Source: Syntrophus sp034006265 (GTDB taxonomy: Bacteria > Desulfobacterota > Syntrophia > Syntrophales > Syntrophaceae). Taken from it: a stretch of DNA of 64,000 bases. Shown here in pieces: positions 25,553 to 36,267 of this stretch. The notes under the pieces are model-generated. The model was not told where the DNA came from. It worked only from the letters and a program-made list of their open reading frames with translations, and searched no databases. Within the stretch, counting starts at the first letter, position 1. Every line of letters begins with the position of its first letter. The position numbers and the translations under genes are program-made. Location: NCBI GenBank assembly GCA_034006265.1, contig JAVETB010000002.1, forward strand, positions 1 through 64,000, written 5' to 3'.

Positions 25553-28500
25553 GTGAAGTTCAACAGCAAGAGCATTCCCGGGTTTCTGTCCCACTTGTGG
25601 GCGAGTCTAAGTAGAAACCGTTTGACACAAACGTACGCCTCTTTCGAGACGCCCCTTAGATCGGAGTTGCTCAGCGCCTCCCAGATGGAGCAACACGGCA
25701 AGACCCTTGCCGCAGCACACACGTTGAGCGCAGGCCGTCCTTTAGAACAACTGTTGGCGCGGCTGGGTGAGAATGAAGGCATACTCCTTAACGTTCGCGA
25801 GCTCATGTCAGAAGCCATAAAAGAAAGCCGGAGGATTACCCCGGCAGAGGAATGGCTCCTCGACAACTTCTACCTTATTGAAGAACAGATTCGAACGTCT
25901 AAAAGGCACTTGTCAAAGGGTTACAGCAAGGGACTGCCCTGCCTGAAAAATGGTCCGTCAACAGGTCTTCCCCGTGTGTACGACATTGCCCTGGAGATGA
26001 TCGCCCACGGCGATGGCCTGGTGGATCCTGAGAGTCTCGACCGTTTCATAGCCGCCTATCAGACAGTCACCGAGCTCATGCTGGGTGAACTATGGGCCAT
26101 CCCCATCATGCTGCGCCTGGCTCTTATCGAGAATCTCCGGCGTGCTGCAGTGCGGATTGCTGCCGGCAGGACCGCCCGGAACCATGCCGATTACTGGGCG
26201 GATCAGCTTATTGAAACCGCCGAGCAGAACCCGAATGAGTTAATCATGGTCATTGCCGACATGGCGCGCTCGAAGCCACCCATGGTCGGTTCCTTTGTTG
26301 CAGAGCTTACACGCCGTCTGCAGGGTCAGGGGCCCGCTCTCACATTGCCCCTTACCTGGATTGAGCAACAGCTCTCCGGGTCAAGTCTTACGATTGAACT
26401 ATTAGTGCAGTCAGAAGCCCTGCAACAGGCGGAAGATCAAATTTCGATCAGCAACAGTATCGGCAGCCTCCGGTTCCTGGGTGCCACGGATTGGCGCAAA
26501 TTCGTCGAAACCATGAGTGTCGTCGAGCAGACTCTCTGCGAGGATCCGGCCGATGTGTATGGCAGGATGGATTTCGCCACTCGTGATTCATACCGTCACA
26601 TCGTGGAAAGGATAGCGAATAGCAGTCCCTTGTCCGAAAACGAGGTGGCACGCGTTGCGATCCGCCTTGCCGGGGAGGGCGAAGGTAAGGTAACCAGTGA
26701 CAATCGGGCGAATCATGTCGGCTTCTACCTCATCGACAAAGGGTTGACTCAACTCGAAGGGCTTGCTGGGGCGCGCCTGTCTTTTTCCGAGGGGATCCGG
26801 AAGGTCATTCACCGATTTCCTTTGTTCTTCTATCTGGGCATGATCGGTGTACTCACCGCGATCTTCACCGGGTATTTGCTTGCAGAGGCCCATTCCGGCG
26901 GGTTACGCGGCCGCTGGATGTGGATTATCGGCATAATCTCGCTTCTCTCTGTAAGCCAGTTAGCGATAGCCCTGGCAAACTGGCTTACGACACGCCTTGT
27001 GGCGCCTCGTCCCCTGCCCCGCATGGACTTCTCCAAAGGAATTCCGTCGGAATCGGCTACCCTGATCGTGGTTCCTACAATGATCACGAGCACGGAGAGC
27101 ATCGATCATCTGATGGAGGCACTGGAGGTCAGATTCCTGGCCAATAGAGACAGAAACCTTCGTTTTGGCCTGCTCACTGATTTTCGGGATGCCGACGAGG
27201 AAATCCTGCCTGACGATGGCCCGCTCCTGGTACTGGCCCGGCAGAGAATCGAAGAGCTGAACGAAAAATACAGAACTTCAAAAAACGACACTTTTTTTCT
27301 ATTCCATCGGCCACGCCGCTTCAATCCCCAGGATCAGATCTGGATGGGTTACGAACGCAAGCGGGGGAAGCTTGCGGAACTGAATTCCTTTCTTCGTGGG
27401 GGCTCAAGAGAGTGCTTTTCGCTCATCGTCGGTAATACGGAAGGATTGGAGAAAGCGAAATACATCATTACACTGGACACGGATACACAACTCCCCCGTG
27501 ACGCGGCATGGCAGCTTGTGGGAGCCATGGCCCACCCGCTGAACCGCCCGCAATACGATGAAAAGAAGCAACGTGTCTGTGCCGGATACGGCATCCTTCA
27601 GCCACGGGTGGCCGTGAGTCTGCCCAGCACGAACCGGACACGTTATGCCCGCATGTGGGGAAGGGATGCAGGCATCGATCCCTATACCCGTGTGGTCTCT
27701 GATGTATACCAGGACCTCTTTGGCGAAGGCTCCTTCATCGGCAAAGGCATTTATGAGATTGATGCGTTCGAGCGTGCCGTCAGGGGACGTTTTCCTGAGA
27801 ACCGGATTTTGAGCCACGATCTCATCGAAGGATGTTATGCGCGGGCAGGTCTTTTAAGCGATGTTCAGCTCTATGAGGAATACCCTGCTCGCTACAGCGC
27901 AGATGTGAGCCGCAGGCACCGCTGGATTCGCGGGGATTGGCAGCTTCTTAGATGGCTGCTGCCCGGGGTCCCCGGCCTGAATGTGCGTTTTCAGAAGAAT
28001 CCCCTCTCACTGCTTTCCCGATGGAAGCTTTTCGACAACCTTCGGCGCAGTCTCTCGCCTTTGGCGATGACCCTTCTGCTTCTCCTGGGCTGGACCGTTT
28101 TACCCATGCCCTGGTTCTGGACCCTGTCGGTGGTTGGAATCGTCCTGATCCCCTCCTGGATTATGTCTCTTCTGGATCTTTTTCAGAAGTCAGATGATGT
28201 CCTTCCCAGTCAGCATATTCTCGCCACGATGCGGGGGAGCGGTCTAAACCATGGCCAAGCTGCATTTACCCTCCTCTGCCTGCCCTATGAAGCATTTTTC
28301 AGTACAGACGCTGTTCTGCGCACCATTTGGCGGATGCTCACTGGAAACAAGCGGCTTCTTGAATGGAACCCTTCGGGCGACTCCGATCGCACGAGCCGGA
28401 AGGACCTGGCCGGCTCCTGCCGGACCATGTGGATAGCCCCGGTCATTGCCGTCGTCGCGGCGATTTATCTCGCACTTTCCAGGCTGGAGGCCTTGGTCGT

Positions 28501-31500
28501 TGCCCTGCCTGTGCTCATCCTCTGGTTTATCTCCCCCGGAGTAACATGGTGGGCCAGTGAACCGCTTGGCCGCCGGAAGGAAAGACTCAGTTCAGAAAAT
28601 ATCAACTTTCTGAGGAAGATTTCCCGAAAGACCTGGTGCTTCTTCGAGACCTTCGTCGGCCCGGAGGATCATTGGCTTCCGCCCGATAACTATCAGGAAA
28701 ATCCCTTTGCCAATGTTGCCCATCGTACGTCGCCGACCAACATGGGACTTACGCTCCTCGCCAATTTGTCCGCCTGGGACTTTGGCTATATTTCTGCAGG
28801 ACAACTTCTCGATCGCACGAATAATGCACTCCGCACGATGGAAGCTATGGAGTGCTACAAAGGACACTTCTTCAACTGGTATGACACAGAATCTCTGAAT
28901 CCGCTGCTGCCGATGTATATTTCGACTGTGGACAGCGGAAATATTGCAGCCTGTCTGTTGACATTGCGGGCAGGGCTCACGGCACTCCCTGATGAGAGGA
29001 TCATGGGATCAAGGGTATTTGCCGGGCTCCTCGATACGGCGCGAATTCTTCTGGATGTCGCCGGTAAACCCGTTCCGCCCCGGCTCTCTCGATTGCGAGA
29101 AGAGTTGGAGTCTCTTTGCGCCGCCAGTCCGAATACGCTTGCGGCTGCACGAGAGGTCCTTGGCGGGATCGCTTTGCCTGCCCTGGAAGAACTTCATGGC
29201 TTTGACGCCGCCCCGAACAGCCTGGCTGCAGAGTGGGCACGGGCCTTTACAGGTCAATGCAGGGCCGCCCTCGATGAGCTGGAATTTCTTGCGCCATGGA
29301 TCATGCTGCCTCTCCCTTCCACGCTGCTCGACACCTTCCCTGGTCTCGGTGAAATTCCGACACTGCGAATATTGGCCGATTTTGACAAAGAGTTGCTGCC
29401 GGCAATGACAGATCGACACGCCGGAACTCCGGAGGAAAGTGCGCATCTTGATGCGCTTCGAGGTGCCATCACGGAGGCAAGCAGCAGGGCCAGGGCGAGA
29501 ATCGTCGTTATCGAAAAACTTGTAGCGCGATCCGGTTTACTTGCCCATATGGATTATGACTTCCTCTATGATGAGACTCGCCATCTGTTGGCTATCGGCT
29601 ACAACCTCAGTGAAAACCGACGGGACGCGAGTTACTATGATCTACTGGCGTCGGAAGCGCGTCTTTCCAGTTTTGTCGCCATTGCCCAGGGACAATTGCC
29701 CCAGGAAAACTGGTTTGCCTTGGGGCGCCTGCTCACTACCGCCGGCGGAAAGCCGGTTCTCCTTTCCTGGAGCGGCTCCATGTTCGAATACCTCATGCCT
29801 CTCCTCGTCATGCCCACCTATGAGCAGACACTCCTCGACGAAACCTGTAAGGCGGCTGTGGCAAGACAGATCGAGTACGGGAAACAGCGGGGGGTGCCGT
29901 GGGGTATTTCGGAATCCGGTTATAACATGATCGACGGTCATCTCAATTACCAGTACAGCGCCTTTGGCGTGCCCGGCCTGGGGCTCAAACGCGGGTACTC
30001 CGAGCTTGTTATTGCCCCCTATGCATCAGCTTTAGCGCTCCTGGTAGCCCCTGAAGAGGCATGTAGCAATCTTGAGGAACTCTCCGCTCAGGGCTTTGAG
30101 GGAAAGTATGGTTTTTATGAAGCCATTGACTACACCCCCTCTCACCTGACCCACGGGAATGAGAGTGCGGTGGTTCGGTCCTTCATGGCCCATCATCAGG
30201 GCATGACCCTCCTCTCGCTGGCCTCTTTGCTCCTCAACCGCCCCATGCAGAGGCGATTCGAGTCAGACCCCTCGTTTCGGGCAATTATGCTGTTGCTTCA
30301 GGAACGGGTACCAAAGGCCACGGCCTTTTATTCACAAACGGCCGAACTTGCCGAGGTGGATGCAGTCTCACATGACGTAGAAGAGATGCCGATGCGCGTT
30401 TACGAAAGCCCCGACACACCCATACCGGAAGTGCAGTTGTTGTCGAACGGGAGATATCACGTGATGATCACAAACGCAGGCGGCGGTTACAGCCAATGGA
30501 AAGACATGGCAGTGACGCGGTGGCGCGAAGACAGCACCTGCGATAACTGGGGTGCATTCTGTTATATCCGCGACCTTTCAACCGGCGCTTTCTGGTCAAC
30601 GGCATACCAACCCACCCTAAAGCCTTCAAAGCAGTACGAAGCAATCTTCTCGGAAGGACGAGCAGAGTTTCGGCGCCGGGATCATGACTTCGACACCCAT
30701 ACGGAGATTGTGATTTCACCTGAGGATGACATCGAGATGCGCCGAATCACCATCGCCAACCGGGCGCGGATCCGTAGAACAATAGAGGTAACGAGTTACT
30801 CGGAAGTTGTTCTTGCACCGCCCGCGCAGGACGCGCTGCACCCGGCCTTCAGCAATCTCTTTATCCAGACCGAGATCATCCGCGAGCAGAGGGCAATACT
30901 CTGCAAGCGCCGGCCCCGCTCCCCTGGAGAACAGTCGCCATGGATGTTCCATCTCATGGCGGTCCACGGGGCCGAGACCGGTGAAGTATCTTATGAGACC
31001 GACCGGATGAGGTTTATCGGCCGCGGGAACACTCTTGCCGATCCGGAAGCGATGAGAGGTTCATCCAGGCTCTCGGACAGTGAGGGCTCGGTACTCGATC
31101 CGATTGTAGCGATCCGGCATCAGATAACCCTCGATCCCGGGAAATCGGCAACCATCATTATGGTCACCGGGATCACCGAAACCCGGAATGCCTCCCTTGA
31201 ACTTGTCAGGAAATACCAGGACCGGCATCTTGCCGATCGTGTCTTTGATCTGGCGTGGACCCATAGCCAGGTGCTGCTGCGGCAGATCAATGCCACGGAA
31301 GCCGATGCGCAACTTTATGGACGTCTTGCCGCCTCTGTCCTATACGCGAATTTGTCACTACGTGCCCAGCCGGAGACTATCATCAAAAACAGTCGTGGCC
31401 AATCCGGCCTCTGGGGATACTCTATCTCCGGCGATCTCCCCATCGTGCTATTGCAGATTGAAGATCTAGCCAACATCAACTTGGTGCGACAACTCGTTCA

Positions 31501-34261
31501 GGCCCATGCATACTGGCGTCTCAAAGGACTGGCGGTGGACCTGGTCATCTGGAACGAAGATCACGCCGGTTACCGGCAACTTCTTCACGATCAGATCATG
31601 GGCCTCATCGCTGCAGGCACGGAAGCGAAATTGGCCGATCGACCGGGTGGTATTTTTGTAAGACCTTCAGACCAGATCTCGAAGGAGGACCGCGTCCTGT
31701 TTCAGTCGGTTGCCCGCGTCATCATAACGGACCGCAAGGGAACGCTCGCAGACCAGATCAAGGGACGGAGCTTTATGGAAGGAATGTTGCCGGCCACTCT
31801 GGTAACCCGAGTCACAACACGGCGCGAAATTCCGGAAATAGAAGCAAAACCTCGCCAAGATCTGATCTTTGGGAATGGATTGGGCGGTTTCACACTTGAT
31901 GGCCGGGAGTACATCATTTCAACTGCCCGCAGGCAGGTGACACCGGCGCCGTGGGTGAATGTCCTGGCGAACCGGCATTTCGGAACCGTTGTCTCAGAAA
32001 ACGGTCTTGCCTATTCCTGGAGCGAAAACGCCCACGAGTTTCGCCTCACCCCCTGGTACAACGATCCTGTCAGCGATTCGAGCGGAGAAGCCTTTTATAT
32101 TCGGGATGAAGAGCGCGGCCACTTCTGGTCCCCCATGCCGCTACCCAGCCGCGGAGCCACGCCTTATGTCACTCGCCATGGATTCGGCTACAGCGTCTTT
32201 GAGCACACGGAGCGTGGTATCAGCACAGAGGTGTGGGTTTACGTGGCCCTGGACGCTGCCGTCAAGTTTACGGTGCTGAAGGTGCGCAACCTCTCAGGCC
32301 GGTCACGGCGACTTTCAGCCACCGGATACGTGGAATGGGTGCTGGGCGATTTGAGATCCAAATCAGCTATGCATGTCATTACGGAGATCAACCCGACCAG
32401 CGGCGCCCTCTTCGCCCGTAACCCTTACAACGCTGAATTCGGCAACCGAACGGCGTTTTTTAACGTGGATGATGTAACCCGAACGATGAGCGGCGACCGG
32501 ATGGAATTTCTTGGGCGTAACGGAACGCTCACGAATCCCGCCGCCATGAAGCGGTCACTGCTCTCCGGCAGGGTCGGAAGCGCTCTGGACCCATGCGGCG
32601 CCATCCAGGTGGCCTTTGAGCTGGCAGCCGGAGAAGAGCGCGAGATCGTCTTCACCCTGGGCGCCGGACAGAAGGCCGATGATGCCGGCAACCTGGCACG
32701 ACGCTTCCGGGGATCGGTCGCGGCTCGTGAGGCCCTTGAAGCCATATGGCAGTACTGGAACCACACCCTCGGCACCGTTCAGGTGGAAACACCGGATCCG
32801 TCCGTCAACGTCCTGGCCAACGGCTGGCTCTTATACCAGACCCTGACCTGCCGCCTCTGGGGACGGAGCGGTTACTACCAGTCCGGAGGTGCCTTTGGCT
32901 TCCGCGACCAGTTGCAGGACGTGATGGCCCTCATTCATGCCGAGCCACGCTTGGTGCGGGAGCACCTTCTCCTCTGCGCGAGCCGTCAGTTTGTAGAGGG
33001 TGATGTTCAGCACTGGTGGCACCCACCCTCAGGACGGGGCGTGCGCACCCACTGCTCGGATGATTTCCTCTGGCTTCCCTGGGCGACGTGCCACTACGTT
33101 CTGACCACCGGGGATTCGGGGATTCTGGATGAACCCGTCCGCTATCTTAAGGGACGCCCGGTCAGCGCCGATGAGGACTCCTATTACGATCTGCCCGGCA
33201 GGTCCGAAGAAAAGACGAATCTTTACGACCACTGTGTGCGAGCGATCACGAGGGCCCTCAATTTTGGTGTACATGGCCTGCCCCTCATCGGCTCCGGAGA
33301 CTGGAACGACGGTATGAACATGGTGGGTAAAGACGGCAAGGGTGAAAGTATCTGGCTTGCGTTCTTCTTGTACGAGGTACTGATGCGGTTCACCGGAATT
33401 GCACGCCTGCAGGGTGATCTTCCCTTCGCCGAACATTGTGAGACAGAAGCAGGCAAGCTGAGCAGAAACATCGAAGAAAATGCCTGGGATGGCGAGTGGT
33501 ACCTCCGGGCTTTTTTTGACGACGGAACGCCCCTCGGTTCAGCGGGCAATCCCGAATGCCGGATTGATTCCATAGCGCAAAGCTGGTCGGTCCTGTCCGG
33601 GGCAGGAAGCCCAACGCGTTCACACATGGCCATGGACGCTGTGGATAAGCAACTCGTGCGCAGGGACTCCTCGTTGATTCAGCTTCTCGATCCGCCCTTC
33701 GACAAGTCTTCTTTAAATCCCGGTTATATCAAGGGGTATGTTCCCGGCGTCCGGGAAAACGGCGGGCAATACACGCATGGGGCCATCTGGGCCGCCATGG
33801 CCTTCGCTGCCCTGGGGGACGATAGACGGGCGTGGGAGCTCCTCGCCATGATCAACCCGGTAAATCATGGGAAATCCACCGAAGGGATTGAAACGTACAA
33901 GGTGGAGCCCTACGTTGTCGCGGCTGACGTATATGCCGTCCCGCCCCACACAGGTCGTGGTGGATGGACGTGGTACACGGGGGCAGCCGGCTGGATGTAC
34001 CGGCTGATCGTGGAATACCTTCTGGGGGTGAGACTTGACGTAGACAGACTTCAAGTCGTCCCCTGTCTCCCTGCCCATTGGGAGGGCTTCACGGTACACT
34101 ACCGGTACAGGGAGACCATTTACCATATCAACGTTGTGCAGAAACACACAGGCGAAGCTGAGGAGAGCGTCACCGTTGACGGGGTCGTACAACGGGAGCA
34201 GACGATTCCCCTTGTAGACGATCACCGTGAACACCTCGTAGAAGTTGTGATGGTGATGTAA
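25553..34261 (+). CDS. ndvB: Giant cyclic beta-glucan synthase (NdvB/ChvB-like)
   Basis: The 2902-residue protein has the full layout of cyclic beta-1,2-glucan synthases. First comes an N-terminal region, then two helices near 421-475. A GT84 glycosyltransferase follows, with TLDTDTQLP (about 640) and RRHRWIRGDWQLLRW (about 787), then more membrane helices (836-876, 959-1000). The glucoamylase-like domain has WGISESGYNMIDGHLNYQYSAFG (about 1450) and FMAHHQGMTLLS (about 1535). Two carbohydrate-binding/GH94-type regions end in a phosphorylase domain with GSGDWNDGM (about 2582) and WTWYTGAAGWMY. The product would be a periplasmic cyclic glucan. The start was set at GTG 25553 (AAAAGG 7 bases upstream); TTG at 25547 is too close to that site. 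Confidence 0.93.
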   Translation: MKFNSKSIPGFLSHLWASLSRNRLTQTYASFETPLRSELLSASQMEQHGKTLAAAHTLSAGRPLEQLLARLGENEGILLNVRELMSEAIKESRRITPAEEWLLDNFYLIEEQIRTSKRHLSKGYSKGLPCLKNGPSTGLPRVYDIALEMIAHGDGLVDPESLDRFIAAYQTVTELMLGELWAIPIMLRLALIENLRRAAVRIAAGRTARNHADYWADQLIETAEQNPNELIMVIADMARSKPPMVGSFVAELTRRLQGQGPALTLPLTWIEQQLSGSSLTIELLVQSEALQQAEDQISISNSIGSLRFLGATDWRKFVETMSVVEQTLCEDPADVYGRMDFATRDSYRHIVERIANSSPLSENEVARVAIRLAGEGEGKVTSDNRANHVGFYLIDKGLTQLEGLAGARLSFSEGIRKVIHRFPLFFYLGMIGVLTAIFTGYLLAEAHSGGLRGRWMWIIGIISLLSVSQLAIALANWLTTRLVAPRPLPRMDFSKGIPSESATLIVVPTMITSTESIDHLMEALEVRFLANRDRNLRFGLLTDFRDADEEILPDDGPLLVLARQRIEELNEKYRTSKNDTFFLFHRPRRFNPQDQIWMGYERKRGKLAELNSFLRGGSRECFSLIVGNTEGLEKAKYIITLDTDTQLPRDAAWQLVGAMAHPLNRPQYDEKKQRVCAGYGILQPRVAVSLPSTNRTRYARMWGRDAGIDPYTRVVSDVYQDLFGEGSFIGKGIYEIDAFERAVRGRFPENRILSHDLIEGCYARAGLLSDVQLYEEYPARYSADVSRRHRWIRGDWQLLRWLLPGVPGLNVRFQKNPLSLLSRWKLFDNLRRSLSPLAMTLLLLLGWTVLPMPWFWTLSVVGIVLIPSWIMSLLDLFQKSDDVLPSQHILATMRGSGLNHGQAAFTLLCLPYEAFFSTDAVLRTIWRMLTGNKRLLEWNPSGDSDRTSRKDLAGSCRTMWIAPVIAVVAAIYLALSRLEALVVALPVLILWFISPGVTWWASEPLGRRKERLSSENINFLRKISRKTWCFFETFVGPEDHWLPPDNYQENPFANVAHRTSPTNMGLTLLANLSAWDFGYISAGQLLDRTNNALRTMEAMECYKGHFFNWYDTESLNPLLPMYISTVDSGNIAACLLTLRAGLTALPDERIMGSRVFAGLLDTARILLDVAGKPVPPRLSRLREELESLCAASPNTLAAAREVLGGIALPALEELHGFDAAPNSLAAEWARAFTGQCRAALDELEFLAPWIMLPLPSTLLDTFPGLGEIPTLRILADFDKELLPAMTDRHAGTPEESAHLDALRGAITEASSRARARIVVIEKLVARSGLLAHMDYDFLYDETRHLLAIGYNLSENRRDASYYDLLASEARLSSFVAIAQGQLPQENWFALGRLLTTAGGKPVLLSWSGSMFEYLMPLLVMPTYEQTLLDETCKAAVARQIEYGKQRGVPWGISESGYNMIDGHLNYQYSAFGVPGLGLKRGYSELVIAPYASALALLVAPEEACSNLEELSAQGFEGKYGFYEAIDYTPSHLTHGNESAVVRSFMAHHQGMTLLSLASLLLNRPMQRRFESDPSFRAIMLLLQERVPKATAFYSQTAELAEVDAVSHDVEEMPMRVYESPDTPIPEVQLLSNGRYHVMITNAGGGYSQWKDMAVTRWREDSTCDNWGAFCYIRDLSTGAFWSTAYQPTLKPSKQYEAIFSEGRAEFRRRDHDFDTHTEIVISPEDDIEMRRITIANRARIRRTIEVTSYSEVVLAPPAQDALHPAFSNLFIQTEIIREQRAILCKRRPRSPGEQSPWMFHLMAVHGAETGEVSYETDRMRFIGRGNTLADPEAMRGSSRLSDSEGSVLDPIVAIRHQITLDPGKSATIIMVTGITETRNASLELVRKYQDRHLADRVFDLAWTHSQVLLRQINATEADAQLYGRLAASVLYANLSLRAQPETIIKNSRGQSGLWGYSISGDLPIVLLQIEDLANINLVRQLVQAHAYWRLKGLAVDLVIWNEDHAGYRQLLHDQIMGLIAAGTEAKLADRPGGIFVRPSDQISKEDRVLFQSVARVIITDRKGTLADQIKGRSFMEGMLPATLVTRVTTRREIPEIEAKPRQDLIFGNGLGGFTLDGREYIISTARRQVTPAPWVNVLANRHFGTVVSENGLAYSWSENAHEFRLTPWYNDPVSDSSGEAFYIRDEERGHFWSPMPLPSRGATPYVTRHGFGYSVFEHTERGISTEVWVYVALDAAVKFTVLKVRNLSGRSRRLSATGYVEWVLGDLRSKSAMHVITEINPTSGALFARNPYNAEFGNRTAFFNVDDVTRTMSGDRMEFLGRNGTLTNPAAMKRSLLSGRVGSALDPCGAIQVAFELAAGEEREIVFTLGAGQKADDAGNLARRFRGSVAAREALEAIWQYWNHTLGTVQVETPDPSVNVLANGWLLYQTLTCRLWGRSGYYQSGGAFGFRDQLQDVMALIHAEPRLVREHLLLCASRQFVEGDVQHWWHPPSGRGVRTHCSDDFLWLPWATCHYVLTTGDSGILDEPVRYLKGRPVSADEDSYYDLPGRSEEKTNLYDHCVRAITRALNFGVHGLPLIGSGDWNDGMNMVGKDGKGESIWLAFFLYEVLMRFTGIARLQGDLPFAEHCETEAGKLSRNIEENAWDGEWYLRAFFDDGTPLGSAGNPECRIDSIAQSWSVLSGAGSPTRSHMAMDAVDKQLVRRDSSLIQLLDPPFDKSSLNPGYIKGYVPGVRENGGQYTHGAIWAAMAFAALGDDRRAWELLAMINPVNHGKSTEGIETYKVEPYVVAADVYAVPPHTGRGGWTWYTGAAGWMYRLIVEYLLGVRLDVDRLQVVPCLPAHWEGFTVHYRYRETIYHINVVQKHTGEAEESVTVDGVVQREQTIPLVDDHREHLVEVVMVM

Positions 34262-34344
34262 AACAAGAACCCCTTGAAAGATGAGATTTCAATGATCACC
34301 TTAAAAATAAATTACGGCAAAGAGCGACGGGAGCAAGAATGTTG

Positions 34345-35706
34345 TTATTCTTTTATCACGCTTGGAGGAGCCGCCGTTGGAGCGGCGGCAGGGCGATGTC
34401 TGCGCCTTCTCTTTTTCCGCCGCTTTACCTGGGCTTCATCAGGCGCAGGTTCTGCATTATTGACAGGTATCTCTGAAAGGTAAGCTTCCCACCATTTTAA
34501 AGCCGCTTGATTTTCCCGCGTCCGCTCTGCCGCAAGGCGTAGGTATGCCAGTGCATCGGCAAACCCCGCTCTGCCGACCATAATGGCGGGGCGGCGGGGC
34601 GGCCTTTTGTGCAGCGATGTCTGCATGGCGAGAATGGTCCGCATCTGTGCGCCGATCCGCACGGGGACGCTCACGGTATTGCGGAGTTCCTGCAGGAAAG
34701 CCGTGCAGACGGCATCCAGCGACTGCTGGCGGGGGATGCCGTCTCTCTGGTGTTCCAGAGTCCCCTCCTCCAGGCTGGGGCCGAACAGCACCGCAAAGAA
34801 AAGCGCCGGGGAAGGCGCTGTTCCACTTTGGAACAGCCGGTCCAGACCTTCAAGATTTGCCGCCAGGGCGGCGGCCCTGTGATCACTGCTTCCGCTGAGC
34901 CACTGGCCGAGCGGGGGGAAAAGAGTGGCAAGAAGGCCGCTTGTTTCCAGCAGATCGAAAACCGGTCGCGCGGAACCCATCAGGAAGAGCTTCAGCATTT
35001 CTTCGTAGAGCCTTGCCGGTGATGCGCGGGAAATCGTAAAGGACAGCCGGCAGATGACCTCCCATGTGGCCTTCTCGATGGTGAAGCTGTGGGTTGCGGC
35101 AAAACGAACGGCCCGGAGCATGCGTACCGGATCTTCGGTAAACCGCTCGTAAGGGTCGCCAATGGGCCGGATCAACCCCTCGCGCAGATCGCTGAGTCCC
35201 GTCGAGTAGTCAATCACAGAAAAATCTTCGATACTGTAAGCAAGGGCATTGATCGTGAAGTCACGGCGGAGGGCGTCCTCTTCCGGGGTGCCAAAGACAT
35301 TGTCGCGGAGAACCATTCCGTCGCTGTCCTTGAGGTGCCGGGGAGGCCGATTCTCCAGGACTGGCTCTTCCGTCTCCTCTTCGCCGGAGGGGGCGGAGGC
35401 CCGGAACGTTGAAACTTCAAGGATTCCGTCCGAAAAGTAGAGATGAGCCAACCGGAAACGGCGGCCGACAAGGCGACAGTTGCGGAAGAGCCGCTTGATC
35501 TGATTGGGTGTGGCGTTTGTGGCGATATCGAAGTCTTTCGGGGTGCGCTCCAGGAGCAGGTCGCGGACGCAGCCTCCGACCAGATAGGCGATGAAGCCTT
35601 TGTCACGGAGCCGATAGAGCGTACGCAGAACATTCTGGCTTATGTGCTTCCGGGATATCCGGTGTTCCTTCCTGGGAAGAATTTGTGGTTGCATGGCCCG
35701 CACCAT
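34345..35706 (-). CDS. pcnB: Poly(A) polymerase / CCA-type nucleotidyltransferase (PcnB-like)
   Basis: The 453-residue protein shows the class II nucleotidyltransferase core: YLVGGCVRDLLLERTPKDFDIAT with the catalytic DxD, LVGRRFRLAHLYF, DALRRDFTINALAY, and the RNA-binding part (EDPVRMLRAVRFAA). The length and the arginine-rich tail (VKRRKKRRRRHRP) favour a PcnB-type poly(A) polymerase over a CCA-adding enzyme, but the two cannot be separated by eye. It converges on the glucan synthase gene. An alternative start at 35694 would shorten it by four residues. Confidence 0.85.
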   Translation of the reverse strand: MVRAMQPQILPRKEHRISRKHISQNVLRTLYRLRDKGFIAYLVGGCVRDLLLERTPKDFDIATNATPNQIKRLFRNCRLVGRRFRLAHLYFSDGILEVSTFRASAPSGEEETEEPVLENRPPRHLKDSDGMVLRDNVFGTPEEDALRRDFTINALAYSIEDFSVIDYSTGLSDLREGLIRPIGDPYERFTEDPVRMLRAVRFAATHSFTIEKATWEVICRLSFTISRASPARLYEEMLKLFLMGSARPVFDLLETSGLLATLFPPLGQWLSGSSDHRAAALAANLEGLDRLFQSGTAPSPALFFAVLFGPSLEEGTLEHQRDGIPRQQSLDAVCTAFLQELRNTVSVPVRIGAQMRTILAMQTSLHKRPPRRPAIMVGRAGFADALAYLRLAAERTRENQAALKWWEAYLSEIPVNNAEPAPDEAQVKRRKKRRRRHRPAAAPTAAPPSVIKE

Positions 35707-35913
35707 ACCACGCTCTGCAGAAAAAGCAAAACCCCATGATCGGCAACGGCGCTGAACTTCCCGGCCGGCATCACAACGCAGCCCGGCTATGGCCCGGATT
35801 CCCTGGTATTGGCCTGCTCAATGGCAGGTGATGGAACCGGGTTGGTCGGCAGCGGGGAAAGCCGCCCGCTCCTGGAGACTGTTCACCGCCTGCCTTGCCC
35901 GGATGCAGGCCCG

Positions 35914-36267
35914 TCAATCCTGGCGATAATATTTTACCGAGTCGCTTCCCGCATTACAGAAGTCATTCCAGTTCGTCAGCGTCTGATCGATGTTCGTCAT
36001 CTGGAAATGGATGCAGTAATGACCGTGAAAAATTGTGGGACTGACTCCCTTGTAGTCCCCGATAATGATTTTATTGATCTTCTCATTCCGGTAGTAGACA
36101 ACGACCTTGTTCACCCCAAGCAGATCGAGCTCATCCAGCTTCCAGATGCCGCTCTTGAAGATGCCGTTTTCATCGAGGGCAAGGTTCTTCTGAAATCCAT
36201 CCTGCTCTGTAAAGACACAGACGCATCGATCATCAGGCGACAGGACTTCCTTAATAAAATTCACCAT
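35914..36267 (-). CDS. Hypothetical protein, 117 residues
   Basis: A soluble small protein with a mixed strand/helix pattern (MVNFIKEVLSPDDRCVCVFTEQDGFQKNLALDE... ending SVKYYRQD). It has four cysteines (CVC, YC, FC) without a classical metal-binding spacing. No family is recognised. The start is the ATG at 36267, and a weak AAGAG lies upstream. It stands alone between pcnB-like and the HDAC-family gene. Confidence 0.5.
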   Translation of the reverse strand: MVNFIKEVLSPDDRCVCVFTEQDGFQKNLALDENGIFKSGIWKLDELDLLGVNKVVVYYRNEKINKIIIGDYKGVSPTIFHGHYCIHFQMTNIDQTLTNWNDFCNAGSDSVKYYRQD

